From Mucilaginibacter sp. PAMB04168 (GTDB lineage: Bacteria; Bacteroidota; Bacteroidia; Sphingobacteriales; Sphingobacteriaceae), in contig NZ_CP155079.2 of the NCBI RefSeq assembly GCF_039634365.2, forward strand, positions 5,022,001 to 5,086,000: DNA of 64,000 bases, written 5' to 3'. The notes beneath the pieces are model-generated. The model did not search any database and was not told the DNA's origin. It worked only from the letters and a program-made list of their open reading frames with translations. The position numbers and the translations under genes are program-made. Every line of letters starts with the position of its first letter. The first letter of the stretch is position 1. This document shows positions 17,294 to 25,707 of the stretch, in pieces.

Positions 17294-18079
17294 TTACCTT
17301 AACTCCTTTACAAACTCTTCCATTGCCGCACCGGGGTTGGGTTGACGCATGAAGTTTTCACCTATCAGGAAACCGTTAAACCCTACCGCTTTGAGCTGTT
17401 TGATAACGTGGGTATTGCTAATGGCGCTTTCGGATATTTTAAGGAACTGATTAGGGATGTGCTCCACCAATTGAAATGACGTATCAACCGAAACCGAAAA
17501 GTCGGCCAGGTTACGGTTATTTACACCAATGGCGTCCAGGTTATCGTCCAGGCTGCGTTCCAGCTCTTCACGGTTATGCACTTCCAGCAAAACGTTCATG
17601 CCTATGCCCTTGGCCAGCGCCGCAAACTGCTTTATCTCGGCTGGAGTAAGTATGGCTGCTATAAGCAAAATAATATCGGCACCAAGTGTTTTAGCCTCTA
17701 CAATCTGATACTCATCAATCATGAAATCCTTGCGCAGAATGGGTACATAGCTAAATTTGGCCGCGTGCAATAAATCAGTTTTGCTGCCGCCAAAAAAGTG
17801 CCTGTCGGTTAAAACTGATAATGCGGACGCGCCTGCATTTTCATACGCGCGGGTAACCTCAGTTACTTTTACCTGATCGTTGATAACCCCTTTTGATGGT
17901 GATTTGCGCTTAAATTCGGCAATGATACCGGTACGCTCCGGGTCCAGCAAAAAATCGCGAAAGGATAACGGCTCACGTAAAAACAGGTCACGTTCTTCCA
18001 ATTGCGTGTACGAGGTAACTATTTTAGCTGCTGCTACTTCTTTCTTTTTACGCAGCACTATTTTATCTAATATCGTCAT
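17294..18079 (-). CDS. trpC: Indole-3-glycerol-phosphate synthase
   Basis: A 261-residue (beta/alpha)8 enzyme of tryptophan synthesis, converting CdRP to indole-3-glycerol phosphate. IIAEFKRKSPSKG carries the catalytic Lys of strand 1; PILRKDFMIDEYQI and IGVNNRNLADFSV are equally characteristic, and the end has GFLIGENFMR (phosphate site). It is third in trpE-trpG-trpC. trpD, normally between trpG and trpC in relatives, is absent from this spot. The 60-nt gap before it holds a REP-like hairpin (18092-18119). trpF is not fused. Confidence 0.96.
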   Translation of the reverse strand: MTILDKIVLRKKKEVAAAKIVTSYTQLEERDLFLREPLSFRDFLLDPERTGIIAEFKRKSPSKGVINDQVKVTEVTRAYENAGASALSVLTDRHFFGGSKTDLLHAAKFSYVPILRKDFMIDEYQIVEAKTLGADIILLIAAILTPAEIKQFAALAKGIGMNVLLEVHNREELERSLDDNLDAIGVNNRNLADFSVSVDTSFQLVEHIPNQFLKISESAISNTHVIKQLKAVGFNGFLIGENFMRQPNPGAAMEEFVKELR

Positions 18080-18091
18080 CTTTTATATATT

Positions 18092-18119
18092 CGTCATTTC
18101 GGGGCACGAAGCAATGACG
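18092..18119. repeat. REP-like hairpin between trpG and trpC
   Basis: CGTCATT (18092-18098) and AATGACG (18113-18119) flank TCGGGGCACGAAGC. From memory, similar CGTCATTGCGAGG...CGAAGCAATG elements are scattered in Sphingobacteriaceae genomes; I cannot check copy number here. Confidence 0.5.
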
Positions 18120-18139
18120 TTATTTATTTTGATTAATTA

Positions 18140-18754
18140 CTAGCAGCTTAACCAGTTTCGCATCATTTCTTTCCCGTACTCCGTTAACACCGACTCCGGG
18201 TGAAACTGCACGCCGCGAACATCAAGCGTTTTATGGCGCAGGGCCATAATAGAGTTGTCCTTTTCGTCTACAGCGGTAACGGTTAGTTCCGTAGGTAAGC
18301 CTTCTTTTGATACTACCCAGGAGTGATAGCGGCCTACACTAATCTGCTCGGGTAAACCGGCAAACAGCGGCTCATCTATATCAGTAACCTTAACAGGTGT
18401 TGATATGCCGTGCATAGGCCTGCTCAGGTTATATAACCTGCCGCCAAACACCTCAGCAATAGCCTGCTGACCCAAACATACACCAAAAATACTTTTAGTA
18501 GGCGCGTATTTACGTATAACATCAAGCAGCAAGCCCGCTTCAGACGGTATGCCAGGCCCAGGCGATAGAATGATCTTGTCAAATTGATCCACGTCTTCGA
18601 GCTTAAACTGATCATTACGCCATACCTCACACTCCAAGCCCAACTCGTTAACCAAATGCACCAGGTTATACGTAAACGAGTCATAATTATCTATAATCAG
18701 CACTTTTCCCTTAAAAGGTAGCGTCTTATTTTCTATATCTTTATTCAAGCTCAT
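18140..18754 (-). CDS. trpG: Anthranilate synthase component II (glutamine amidotransferase)
   Basis: A 204-residue class I glutamine amidotransferase that feeds ammonia to TrpE. The oxyanion loop SPGPGIP, the nucleophile motif GVCLGQQAI (Cys) and the HPES dyad (VQFHPESVLTE) are all present. The N-terminal 16 residues (MSLNKDIENKTLPFKG) extend a little before the usual VLIIDNYDSFTYNL start; no better Met exists. It can also serve 4-amino-4-deoxychorismate synthase in some bacteria, but the trpE neighbour argues for tryptophan. Confidence 0.95.
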   Translation of the reverse strand: MSLNKDIENKTLPFKGKVLIIDNYDSFTYNLVHLVNELGLECEVWRNDQFKLEDVDQFDKIILSPGPGIPSEAGLLLDVIRKYAPTKSIFGVCLGQQAIAEVFGGRLYNLSRPMHGISTPVKVTDIDEPLFAGLPEQISVGRYHSWVVSKEGLPTELTVTAVDEKDNSIMALRHKTLDVRGVQFHPESVLTEYGKEMMRNWLSC

Positions 18755-18826
18755 TGCTTATATCTTACAATATTAATATCTTTTCTTTAACACTTGTACC
18801 AAGATCCATCGGCTTGTACCTCCACA

Positions 18827-20236
18827 CTATAACTCACCCGCCATTTGAATGGCCTTACGTAAAGCAGCTACTTTGTTATTCACTTCATTCAGCTCGCTTT
18901 CGGGTATTGAGTCGGCCACAATACCGGCACCTGCCTGGTAGTGCAAAACATTGTTCTTGCTTAATAGGGAACGTATCATAATGGCGTGATTAAAATCGCC
19001 GTTAAAGCCGAGGTAACCAATGGCGCCGCTATAAAAGCTCCGCTTAATGTTTTCGTTCGCATCAATAATTTCCATAGCCCTAAATTTCGGCGCACCGCTC
19101 AGCGTACCGGCCGGAAATGTATCGGCTACTATTTTAAACGATGAAACATCGGGTCTTAGTTTGCCGCTTACGTGCGATACCAGGTGAATTAAATGCGAGT
19201 AATATTGCACCTGCTTAAAGGCCTTTACCTCCACCTGCTCACAATGGCGGCTCAGGTCGTTACGGGCCAGGTCAACCAGCATCACGTGCTCGGCCGATTC
19301 TTTTGGATCGTTTTCCAGCGCACGGGCAGCTTCAGCATCTTTCTCATCATTACCGCTGCGTTTAAAGGTACCGGCAATGGGGAAAATACTGGCGATACGA
19401 TTTTTGATGGTAATTTGCGCCTCGGGCGATGAGCCGAAGATGCGGAAATCACCGTAATCAAAATAAAACAGATAAGGTGAGGGATTAACCGAGCGCAATG
19501 CCCGGTATACATTAAACTCATCGCCAGCAAAGGTTTGCGAAAAGGCACGTGACGGCACAATCTGGAAAACATCACCACGATAAATGTGCTGTTTCATCTT
19601 TTCCACAATATCCATAAAACCTACATCGGTAAGATTGGATTGCTCCTGGGCCTTTGTTTGAAAGTGGTATTCTGGAAAATCCTTACTTTTTAACAGGTAC
19701 TCCATTTTTTCCAGGCCTTTATCATCGGCATCTTCACCATATTGGTTCTCAAAAATGTACAGCTCGTTCTTGAAATGATCAATCGCTATCAGGTAGCGAT
19801 ATACATGGTATTGCATTTCGGGTATCTGCCGCACATCATTTTCAACCTTCTTAAGGCGTATGGTTTCATAATGCTCAACCGCCTCATGCGTAAAGTAGCC
19901 AAATAGGCCGTTAGAAATTATCTTGAGCGGCAGGGCTTCGGTCTCAAAGCGTTTTAAAAATTCGTCTATCTGCCGCACCAGGTTAAACTGGCCCTGCTCC
20001 AGTACCTGTTGGCTGCCATCCGGAAACTTTTGTGTTAATACACCTTTAGTTAAAATTACGCCGGCTATGGGCTCACAGCATATATAGCTCATGCTGTTAT
20101 CGCGGCTATGGTAGTCTGAGCTTTCCAGCAGCAGCGAGTTGGGAAAAATATCCCGTAGCCGCAGATAAATGCTTACCGGTGTCGTGGTATCAGCAAGCAG
20201 CTTTTTATAGGTAGTAGTTATTTTAAACGTTTGCAT
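18827..20236 (-). CDS. trpE: Anthranilate synthase component I
   Basis: A 469-residue chorismate-binding enzyme that makes anthranilate with ammonia from TrpG. Core motifs are present: GSSPEAQI, FPIAGTFKRSGNDEKD, DLARNDLSRHC, FPAGTLSGAPKFRAMEII and GAGIVADSIPESE. The N-terminal part carries LLESSDYHSRDNSMSY, where the feedback-inhibition LLES motif lies, so tryptophan inhibition is plausible. It is preceded by an attenuator-type leader (20264-20391). It is the first gene of the trpE-G-C unit. Confidence 0.96.
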   Translation of the reverse strand: MQTFKITTTYKKLLADTTTPVSIYLRLRDIFPNSLLLESSDYHSRDNSMSYICCEPIAGVILTKGVLTQKFPDGSQQVLEQGQFNLVRQIDEFLKRFETEALPLKIISNGLFGYFTHEAVEHYETIRLKKVENDVRQIPEMQYHVYRYLIAIDHFKNELYIFENQYGEDADDKGLEKMEYLLKSKDFPEYHFQTKAQEQSNLTDVGFMDIVEKMKQHIYRGDVFQIVPSRAFSQTFAGDEFNVYRALRSVNPSPYLFYFDYGDFRIFGSSPEAQITIKNRIASIFPIAGTFKRSGNDEKDAEAARALENDPKESAEHVMLVDLARNDLSRHCEQVEVKAFKQVQYYSHLIHLVSHVSGKLRPDVSSFKIVADTFPAGTLSGAPKFRAMEIIDANENIKRSFYSGAIGYLGFNGDFNHAIMIRSLLSKNNVLHYQAGAGIVADSIPESELNEVNNKVAALRKAIQMAGEL

Positions 20237-20263
20237 TATTGATAAATAGTATAAAACAAAAAA

Positions 20264-20286
20264 ACCCGGCGTGGTTGGCGCCGGGT
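20264..20286 (-). terminator. Attenuator terminator upstream of trpE
   Basis: On the reverse strand ACCCGGCG (20286-20279), loop CCAACCA, CGCCGGGT (20271-20264), then T6-G-T4. This intrinsic terminator lies 27 nt before the trpE ATG, between leader ORF and gene, so it must be bypassed for trp expression. The leader segments GGC (20344-20342) and CCGG (20338-20335) can pair with GCC (20279-20277) and CCGG (20284-20281), giving a rival antiterminator. Confidence 0.85.
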
Positions 20287-20322
20287 CTCAAATCAGGTTT
20301 ATAATTGCTTAATCTTTTCTAA

Positions 20323-20391
20323 CTAATAAACTAACCGGGCTGCCTTATTACTTAGGTGCCACCAAATCAGATTATGTAATTGTTTTGTCAT
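20323..20391 (-). CDS. trpL: trp operon leader peptide
   Basis: A 22-codon ORF starting at ATG 20391 and ending at TAG 20323: MTKQLHNLIWWHLS..., with tandem Trp codons at positions 10-11 (20364-20359). It starts about 12 nt after a consensus -7 element, and its stop lies 36 nt before the terminator stem. Ribosome stalling at the Trp codons would leave 20344-20335 free to form the antiterminator; full translation would cover it and let the terminator form. No clear Shine-Dalgarno is visible, as is usual here. Two adjacent Trp codons in a short ORF placed exactly there are unlikely by chance. Confidence 0.85.
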   Translation of the reverse strand: MTKQLHNLIWWHLSNKAARLVY

Positions 20392-20402
20392 AAATACAAA
20401 GG

Positions 20403-20432
20403 CAAATATAGAAAGAAAAATGAGGTTACAAA
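20403..20432 (-). promoter_or_regulatory. trp operon promoter
   Basis: TTTG (20432-20429), 18 nt, TATATTTG (20410-20403) on the reverse strand: a full match to the Bacteroidota consensus. Transcription would begin near 20396, only a few nt before the leader ATG. Confidence 0.75.
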
Positions 20433-20509
20433 CTTTTTGTGAAATTAATTTTCAATGCATGCACAATAATTTTAGAATTAGTGCATCGCAATAAATTACC
20501 GGCCTCAAA

Positions 20510-20956
20510 TTAACCGCTAATGCCTAAAAACGGCCGCTGGCTTTGTATAATAGCTACTACTATAATTATTGTTGCCAGTAAGTAAAAGATGGCAATTGCA
20601 CGGTGCTTGGCCTCGGGCAAGGTTGCCTTTTTGGAACGGCTATGGCCAATGGTAATTAATATAATCGCAAACAGCATCATGGCAATATGCTCTACCGTCC
20701 AATAACGGGTCGTAGCTTCTTTCATGGTGTTGCTGCCAAATTGTACAAACGGGCTGATGAAGTAAAGAACCAGCCCAATCAAGAACTGGGTATGTGCCGA
20801 TATCATGGCAAACATATAAAGCTTGCGGTTTCCTTTAGTGTAAGCTTTACGGCCCAGCCATCCTACCAAAGCAGTTAAAATAGCTACCACAATTAATACT
20901 AAAACCACAAACCTGAAGCCTGAGTGCAGATACCTTAAAATTTCGTAAGCCGACAT
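20510..20956 (-). CDS. Four-TM membrane protein of unknown function
   Basis: A 148-residue protein from ATG 20956 (MSAYEILRYLHSGFRF). Four hydrophobic helices lie at about residues 13-35, 46-67, 85-103 and 119-138. His residues sit near the first three helices (YLHSG, SAHTQ, VEHIAMM, GHS), the sort of arrangement seen in cytochrome b-like or haem-related membrane proteins; relatives are sometimes annotated as cytochrome B, which I cannot verify. The longer TTG start at 20974 would lie inside the -7 element TATATTTG (20979-20972) and is rejected. It is upstream of trp but has its own promoter. Confidence 0.75.
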   Translation of the reverse strand: MSAYEILRYLHSGFRFVVLVLIVVAILTALVGWLGRKAYTKGNRKLYMFAMISAHTQFLIGLVLYFISPFVQFGSNTMKEATTRYWTVEHIAMMLFAIILITIGHSRSKKATLPEAKHRAIAIFYLLATIIIVVAIIQSQRPFLGISG

Positions 20957-20971
20957 ATGATAATTTTTTGG

Positions 20972-20979
20972 CAAATATA
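20972..20979 (-). promoter_or_regulatory. -7 element before the four-TM gene
   Basis: TATATTTG on the reverse strand, a perfect TAnnTTTG 15 nt before ATG 20956. No TTTG at -33. It decides the start codon of the gene. Confidence 0.5.
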
Positions 20980-21106
20980 GGATAAAATAGAGCGACGCCG
21001 ATTTTTTGATGAATTTGATGTAACAATCCGGCTATTATTAAAAGTCTTCTATCATTTTAGCTGCTTAATTAAATATATTTAAACCGATTAACTCAAAAAC
21101 TGCAAA

Positions 21107-24100
21107 ATGAAGAAATTTTTACTCGCTTGTTTTGCCCTCCTGATTACCCATTTAAGCTATGCCCAGGAAACTTTCCCGGTTAACGGCTCATGGGATATAA
21201 GGACGGGGCAGTACGCCTTCACCAATGCAACCATTGTTGTAAGTGCAAGCCAAACCATTAACAATGGCACACTGGTTATTAAAGACGGTATCATAGAGTC
21301 GGTTGGTACCGGCGCAGTACCCAAGGGCTATGTGGCTATTGATTTAAAAGGTAAATTTATTTACCCAGGTCTTATAGATGCGTATACAACCTACGGTATA
21401 CCCGAGGCTCCGCGCCAGGCTATGGGAGGCTTTGGCGGTGGCTTTAACCGCGTTTCAACTCCGGTGTCAACCAAACCCGGCCCTTACGCCTGGAATGATG
21501 CCATACGCCCTGATGTGCAAGCCCGCAAAATGTTTCATGTAAACACCGCCCGTGCTGATGAATTGAAACGCAATGGCTTTGGCGCCGTGCAAACATTGGT
21601 ACAAGACGGTATTGCCCGAGGCACCTCAGCCGTATTAACCTTAGCTGATGCCAGCGACAATGAGGTACTGATTAAAGATGAAGTTGCTGCACATTATTCA
21701 TTTAGCAAAGGTACTGCGGCCACCAATTATCCGTCATCATTAATGGGTAGTATTGCGTTGCTGCGCCAAACCTATTATGATGCACAATGGTACAAAGGGC
21801 AAAGCAAAGAGTACAATATTTCGTTAGCCGAGTTTAACCGCACACAGACACTGCCGCAGATTTTTGAGGTAGGCGATGTACAAAGCATACTCCGTGCCGA
21901 TAAAATAGCCAAAGAGTTTGGCAAGCAATACATCTATAAAACAGACGGACAAGAGTACCAGCGCATTGATGCAGTAAAGGCTTTAAATGCCAGCTTCATT
22001 GTTCCGTTAAGCTTTCCTGCTGCTTTTGATGTGGAGGATGCTATAGAGGCACGCAATGTGAGCTACGCACAGTTAAAAAACTGGGAACTGGCTCCAACTA
22101 ACCCGGCCGCTTTAGAAAAAGCCGGCATCCGCTTTGCTCTAACATCAGCAGGCTTAACCAACGCCCGCGATTTTTGGACCAACCTGCGTACAGCCATCAA
22201 CAACGGACTGAGCGAGAAGCAAGCGCTGTTATCGTTAACTGAAATTCCGGCCGCTATGCTGGGTGTGAGCGATAAGGTAGGCACTTTAGCCAAAGGCAAG
22301 CTGGCTAACTTTGTGATCACTTCAGCCAATTTGTTTAAAGCCGATAATGTAATTTATGAAAACTGGGTACAAGGCCAAAAATTTGTAGTATCCAAAATGG
22401 ATGTAAGCGACCTGCGCGGCACTTACACTTTAAGCGGCAGCGGCCTGGCTGGTACTACTTTAATAATTGGTGGTACACCCGGCGCTTACACTGCCAACAT
22501 TAACCGCACCGGTGCCGATAGCGCCCGTGCCCAAGGCACCATTGTTCGCACCGGCGATCTGGTGAACTTATACTTCGACTTAAAAAACAAACCATCGGGC
22601 AACATTCGCCTAAATGGTTATATTACTTCGTTATCACCTGTTACCTTAAAAGGCGATGGTATATTGCCCGATGGCAGCGCTGCTAAATGGACCGCAACTT
22701 ATACCGGCGCCGCCACCGGCGGCTTTGGCGGCCGCGGCGGCCGAGGCCCGGGTGCCGATCAAACGGCCAAAGCGCCTGTTGTTGGCCCTGTTGTTTATCC
22801 GTTTGCAGCTTTTGGCAACACAAAAGTACCTACCACCGAGACCACCTTGTTTAAAAATGCTACCGTTTGGACCAACGAAAAAGAAGGCGTCCTGAAAAAC
22901 GCTGACGTACTGATTGAGGGCGGTAAAATAAAAGCAGTAGGTAAAAACCTGGCTGCTGGCAGCGCTAAGGTGATTGATGCTACCGGCAAACATATTTCAG
23001 CTGGTATTGTGGATGAGCACTCGCACATTGCGGCCACAAACGGCATTAACGAGGGCACGCAATCGGTAACATCCGAAGTTCGTATAACCGACGTAATAGA
23101 TGCCGAAGATGTTAACATTTACCGCCAGTTGGCCGGTGGTGTTACTACATCGCACATTTTGCATGGTTCGGCAAACGCTATTGGCGGTCAAACCCAGTTA
23201 ATCAAGCTTCGTTGGGGTGTACTGCCCGAGCAGTTAAAGTTTGAAGGCAGCGATGGTTTCATCAAATTTGCCCTGGGCGAAAACGTAAAACAAAGTAACC
23301 GCCCGCAGCAGTTTGGCGATGCCAACGTGCGTTTCCCGCAAACCCGCATGGGTGTTGAGCAAGTGTATATTGATGCCTTTACCCGTGCTAAAGAATACAA
23401 GGCTGCACGTGCCGCCAAAAACAGCACCACCCGCCGCGATCTGGAACTGGATGCATTGGTTGAAATTTTGGATGGTAAACGTTTTATCACCTGCCACTCT
23501 TACGTACAATCAGAAATCAACATGCTGATGCACGTGGCCGATTCTATGGGCTTTAAGATCAACACCTTTACCCACATTTTGGAAGGCTATAAGGTAGCCG
23601 ATAAAATGAAGGCCCGTAAAATTGCTGGCTCTACGTTTTCAGACTGGTGGGCTTACAAAATGGAAGTGGCAGAGGCTATTCCGTACAACGGCAAGCTGAT
23701 GCACGAAGTAGGCGTATTAACCGGCTTTAATTCTGATGATGCCGAGATGGCCCGCCGCCTTAACCAGGAAGCAGCCAAAGCGGTTACCTACGGCATGATG
23801 AGCGAAGAAGACGCGCTTAAACTGGTTACCCTTAACCCGGCTAAAATGCTGCATGTGGATAACCGCATTGGCAGTATCAAACCAGGCAAGGATGCTGACC
23901 TGGTTTTATGGTCGGCCAACCCGCTTTCTATTTACGCTGTTGCCGAAAAAACCTATGTTGATGGCATCCCTTACTGGGACTATGCAAAGGATGGTGACCG
24001 CCAAAAAGCGATGAAAGCTGATGAAGGCCGCATCATTCAAAAAATGATTGAATCGAAAAGCCGCGGTAACGCTACACAACGCCCGGCCTTTCAACGCCCG

Positions 24101-24205
24101 CGTTTATACGAGTGCGAAGATATTGAAGACGCAGCCTACGTAATAGCCGACGATTATAACCGCATGAACCAAAATCAAACTAACGTTCAAAAAGCGCAGC
24201 ATTAA
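21107..24205 (+). CDS. Secreted tandem amidohydrolase-domain protein
   Basis: A 1032-residue exported protein (signal peptide ending AYAQ) with two amidohydrolase/imidazolonepropionase-like halves. In the first half the H-x-H metal motif that should follow the PGLID strand is replaced (D91-A-Y-T-T), and the C-terminal Asp region reads ALTSAGL, so this half looks metal-free. The second half keeps His638-Ser-His640 (VDEHSHIA), CHSYVQSE, FTHILEGY and the final Asp in NSDD, so it is probably an active hydrolase. A Gly/Arg-rich linker (GGFGGRGGRGPG) joins the halves. The substrate is unknown; a peptide or cyclic amide is possible. It is followed after 18 nt by a related gene. Confidence 0.88.
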   Translation: MKKFLLACFALLITHLSYAQETFPVNGSWDIRTGQYAFTNATIVVSASQTINNGTLVIKDGIIESVGTGAVPKGYVAIDLKGKFIYPGLIDAYTTYGIPEAPRQAMGGFGGGFNRVSTPVSTKPGPYAWNDAIRPDVQARKMFHVNTARADELKRNGFGAVQTLVQDGIARGTSAVLTLADASDNEVLIKDEVAAHYSFSKGTAATNYPSSLMGSIALLRQTYYDAQWYKGQSKEYNISLAEFNRTQTLPQIFEVGDVQSILRADKIAKEFGKQYIYKTDGQEYQRIDAVKALNASFIVPLSFPAAFDVEDAIEARNVSYAQLKNWELAPTNPAALEKAGIRFALTSAGLTNARDFWTNLRTAINNGLSEKQALLSLTEIPAAMLGVSDKVGTLAKGKLANFVITSANLFKADNVIYENWVQGQKFVVSKMDVSDLRGTYTLSGSGLAGTTLIIGGTPGAYTANINRTGADSARAQGTIVRTGDLVNLYFDLKNKPSGNIRLNGYITSLSPVTLKGDGILPDGSAAKWTATYTGAATGGFGGRGGRGPGADQTAKAPVVGPVVYPFAAFGNTKVPTTETTLFKNATVWTNEKEGVLKNADVLIEGGKIKAVGKNLAAGSAKVIDATGKHISAGIVDEHSHIAATNGINEGTQSVTSEVRITDVIDAEDVNIYRQLAGGVTTSHILHGSANAIGGQTQLIKLRWGVLPEQLKFEGSDGFIKFALGENVKQSNRPQQFGDANVRFPQTRMGVEQVYIDAFTRAKEYKAARAAKNSTTRRDLELDALVEILDGKRFITCHSYVQSEINMLMHVADSMGFKINTFTHILEGYKVADKMKARKIAGSTFSDWWAYKMEVAEAIPYNGKLMHEVGVLTGFNSDDAEMARRLNQEAAKAVTYGMMSEEDALKLVTLNPAKMLHVDNRIGSIKPGKDADLVLWSANPLSIYAVAEKTYVDGIPYWDYAKDGDRQKAMKADEGRIIQKMIESKSRGNATQRPAFQRPRLYECEDIEDAAYVIADDYNRMNQNQTNVQKAQH

Positions 24206-24223
24206 TTCCTCATTATAATCATC

Positions 24224-25546
24224 ATGAAAAAGAAATTAGTTTTAAGTTTTGGAGGATTGATGCTGAGCGCCGTCCTCGCGTTTGGCCAGGCTAACATTAT
24301 GCCGGCCAAGCCACAAGCAGGCCCTGTTGTAATTACAGGGGCAATGATACACGTAGGTAACGGCAAGGTGATCAGCAATGGTTACATTGCTTTTGATAAA
24401 GGCAAAATAACCGCCATTGGCGAAGGAACCGCCCCCAACACGGCAGGCGCTACAATAGTAAATGCTAACGGCAAGCAAGTATACCCTGGTTTTATATGCC
24501 CTATCACTTCACTAGGTTTGGTGGAGTTTGAATCGGTAAGGGCTACAGACGATGAAACCGAAACCGGCGAATTAAACCCGCATGTACGTTCATTAATTGC
24601 CTACAATACCGACTCTAAGGTTATACCAACCGTTCGTTCAAACGGTGTGTTGCTGGCACAGCCTACGCCACAAGGCGGCACTATGCCTGGTCAGTCATCG
24701 GTAATGATGCTGGATGGCTGGAACTGGGAAGATGCCGCTTACAAAAAAGACATCGGCATTCACATGACCTGGCCTGTAGCGCGTGCTGCCCGCGGTCGGC
24801 GTGGTGGTTTTGGCGCTCCGGGTGGAGCTCTGCAAGAGTCGCCGGCTGAGCGCGCGCAAAAAGCTATTGATGGGTTCGTTAGTCTCTTCTCGCAAGCAAA
24901 AAGCTATGCGGAGGCCAAACCAGCGGTAACCAATGTACGCCTGGCCGCTATGGTAGGTTTATTTAATGGCACCAAAAAGCTATTCATCAATGCCGATGGC
25001 GCTAAAGAGATTATGCAGGCAGTAAACTTTGCCAAGCAATTTGGTGTACAGGCCGTAATTGTTGGTGGTCGCGAATCTTACCTGGTCACCGATATCCTGA
25101 AAGACAACAATGTACCGGTTGTAATCAAAGAAACCCAAGCCCTGCCCGATAAGGACGAAGACGATGTTTACCTCCCCTACAAATTGCCGCACCTGCTGCA
25201 GGAAGCCGGCGTAATGTATGGCTTAACGGGTACCGGTTTCTGGCGTCAGCGCAATTTGCCTTTTGAGGCAGGCCAGGCGGTGGGTTACGGCTTAACCAAA
25301 GAGCAGGCTGTATCCATGATTACCCTTAACAATGCCAAAATATTAGGTATCGATAAAACAACCGGCACCTTAGAAACCGGCAAAGACGCCAACCTCTTTA
25401 TTTCAACCGGTGATGCCCTGGACATGCTTACCCTGAACGTAGAAAATGCCTACATACAAGGCAAAAGCATAAGCTTGGACAACCTGCATAAACAACTATA
25501 CAAACGCTACAGCGAAAAGTATGGATTAAAGGCAAATGTGAATTAA
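24224..25546 (+). CDS. Secreted amidohydrolase-like protein, metal ligands lost
   Basis: A 440-residue protein with a signal peptide (ends AFGQ) and an amidohydrolase fold: MIHVGNGKVISNGYIAFDKGKITAIGEG at the start and TTGTLETGKDANLFISTGDAL at the end mark the composite beta domain. The expected H-x-H reads YPGFICPITSLG, and the last Asp region reads GLTGTGF, so no metal site is visible. It resembles the inactive first half of the preceding protein more than the active second half. It may be a structural partner or pseudo-enzyme in the same complex. Second gene of the unit, ending at a strong terminator. Confidence 0.85.
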   Translation: MKKKLVLSFGGLMLSAVLAFGQANIMPAKPQAGPVVITGAMIHVGNGKVISNGYIAFDKGKITAIGEGTAPNTAGATIVNANGKQVYPGFICPITSLGLVEFESVRATDDETETGELNPHVRSLIAYNTDSKVIPTVRSNGVLLAQPTPQGGTMPGQSSVMMLDGWNWEDAAYKKDIGIHMTWPVARAARGRRGGFGAPGGALQESPAERAQKAIDGFVSLFSQAKSYAEAKPAVTNVRLAAMVGLFNGTKKLFINADGAKEIMQAVNFAKQFGVQAVIVGGRESYLVTDILKDNNVPVVIKETQALPDKDEDDVYLPYKLPHLLQEAGVMYGLTGTGFWRQRNLPFEAGQAVGYGLTKEQAVSMITLNNAKILGIDKTTGTLETGKDANLFISTGDALDMLTLNVENAYIQGKSISLDNLHKQLYKRYSEKYGLKANVN

Positions 25547-25569
25547 GAGCGGGGTATAGCGTACCAATC

Positions 25570-25614
25570 TTTAAAGGAAAAATGCTTGCCGGTGGCAAGC
25601 CTTTTTCCTTTAAA
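25570..25614. terminator. Bidirectional terminator between amidohydrolase and anmK
   Basis: A long stem: TTTAAAGGAAAAA (25570-25582) with its complement (25602-25614), then TGCTTGCC/GGCAAGC around a GGT loop. A and T runs on the two sides serve both strands of this convergent pair. Confidence 0.9.
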
Positions 25615-25707
25615 GTGTAATTTAACAAAGCTATTATCAGGGTATCATTTTCGAGTGCTAGCCAGAACACTTTTTTTAAATCGATAGGTGCTCCGTAGGT
25701 TTGCGGC

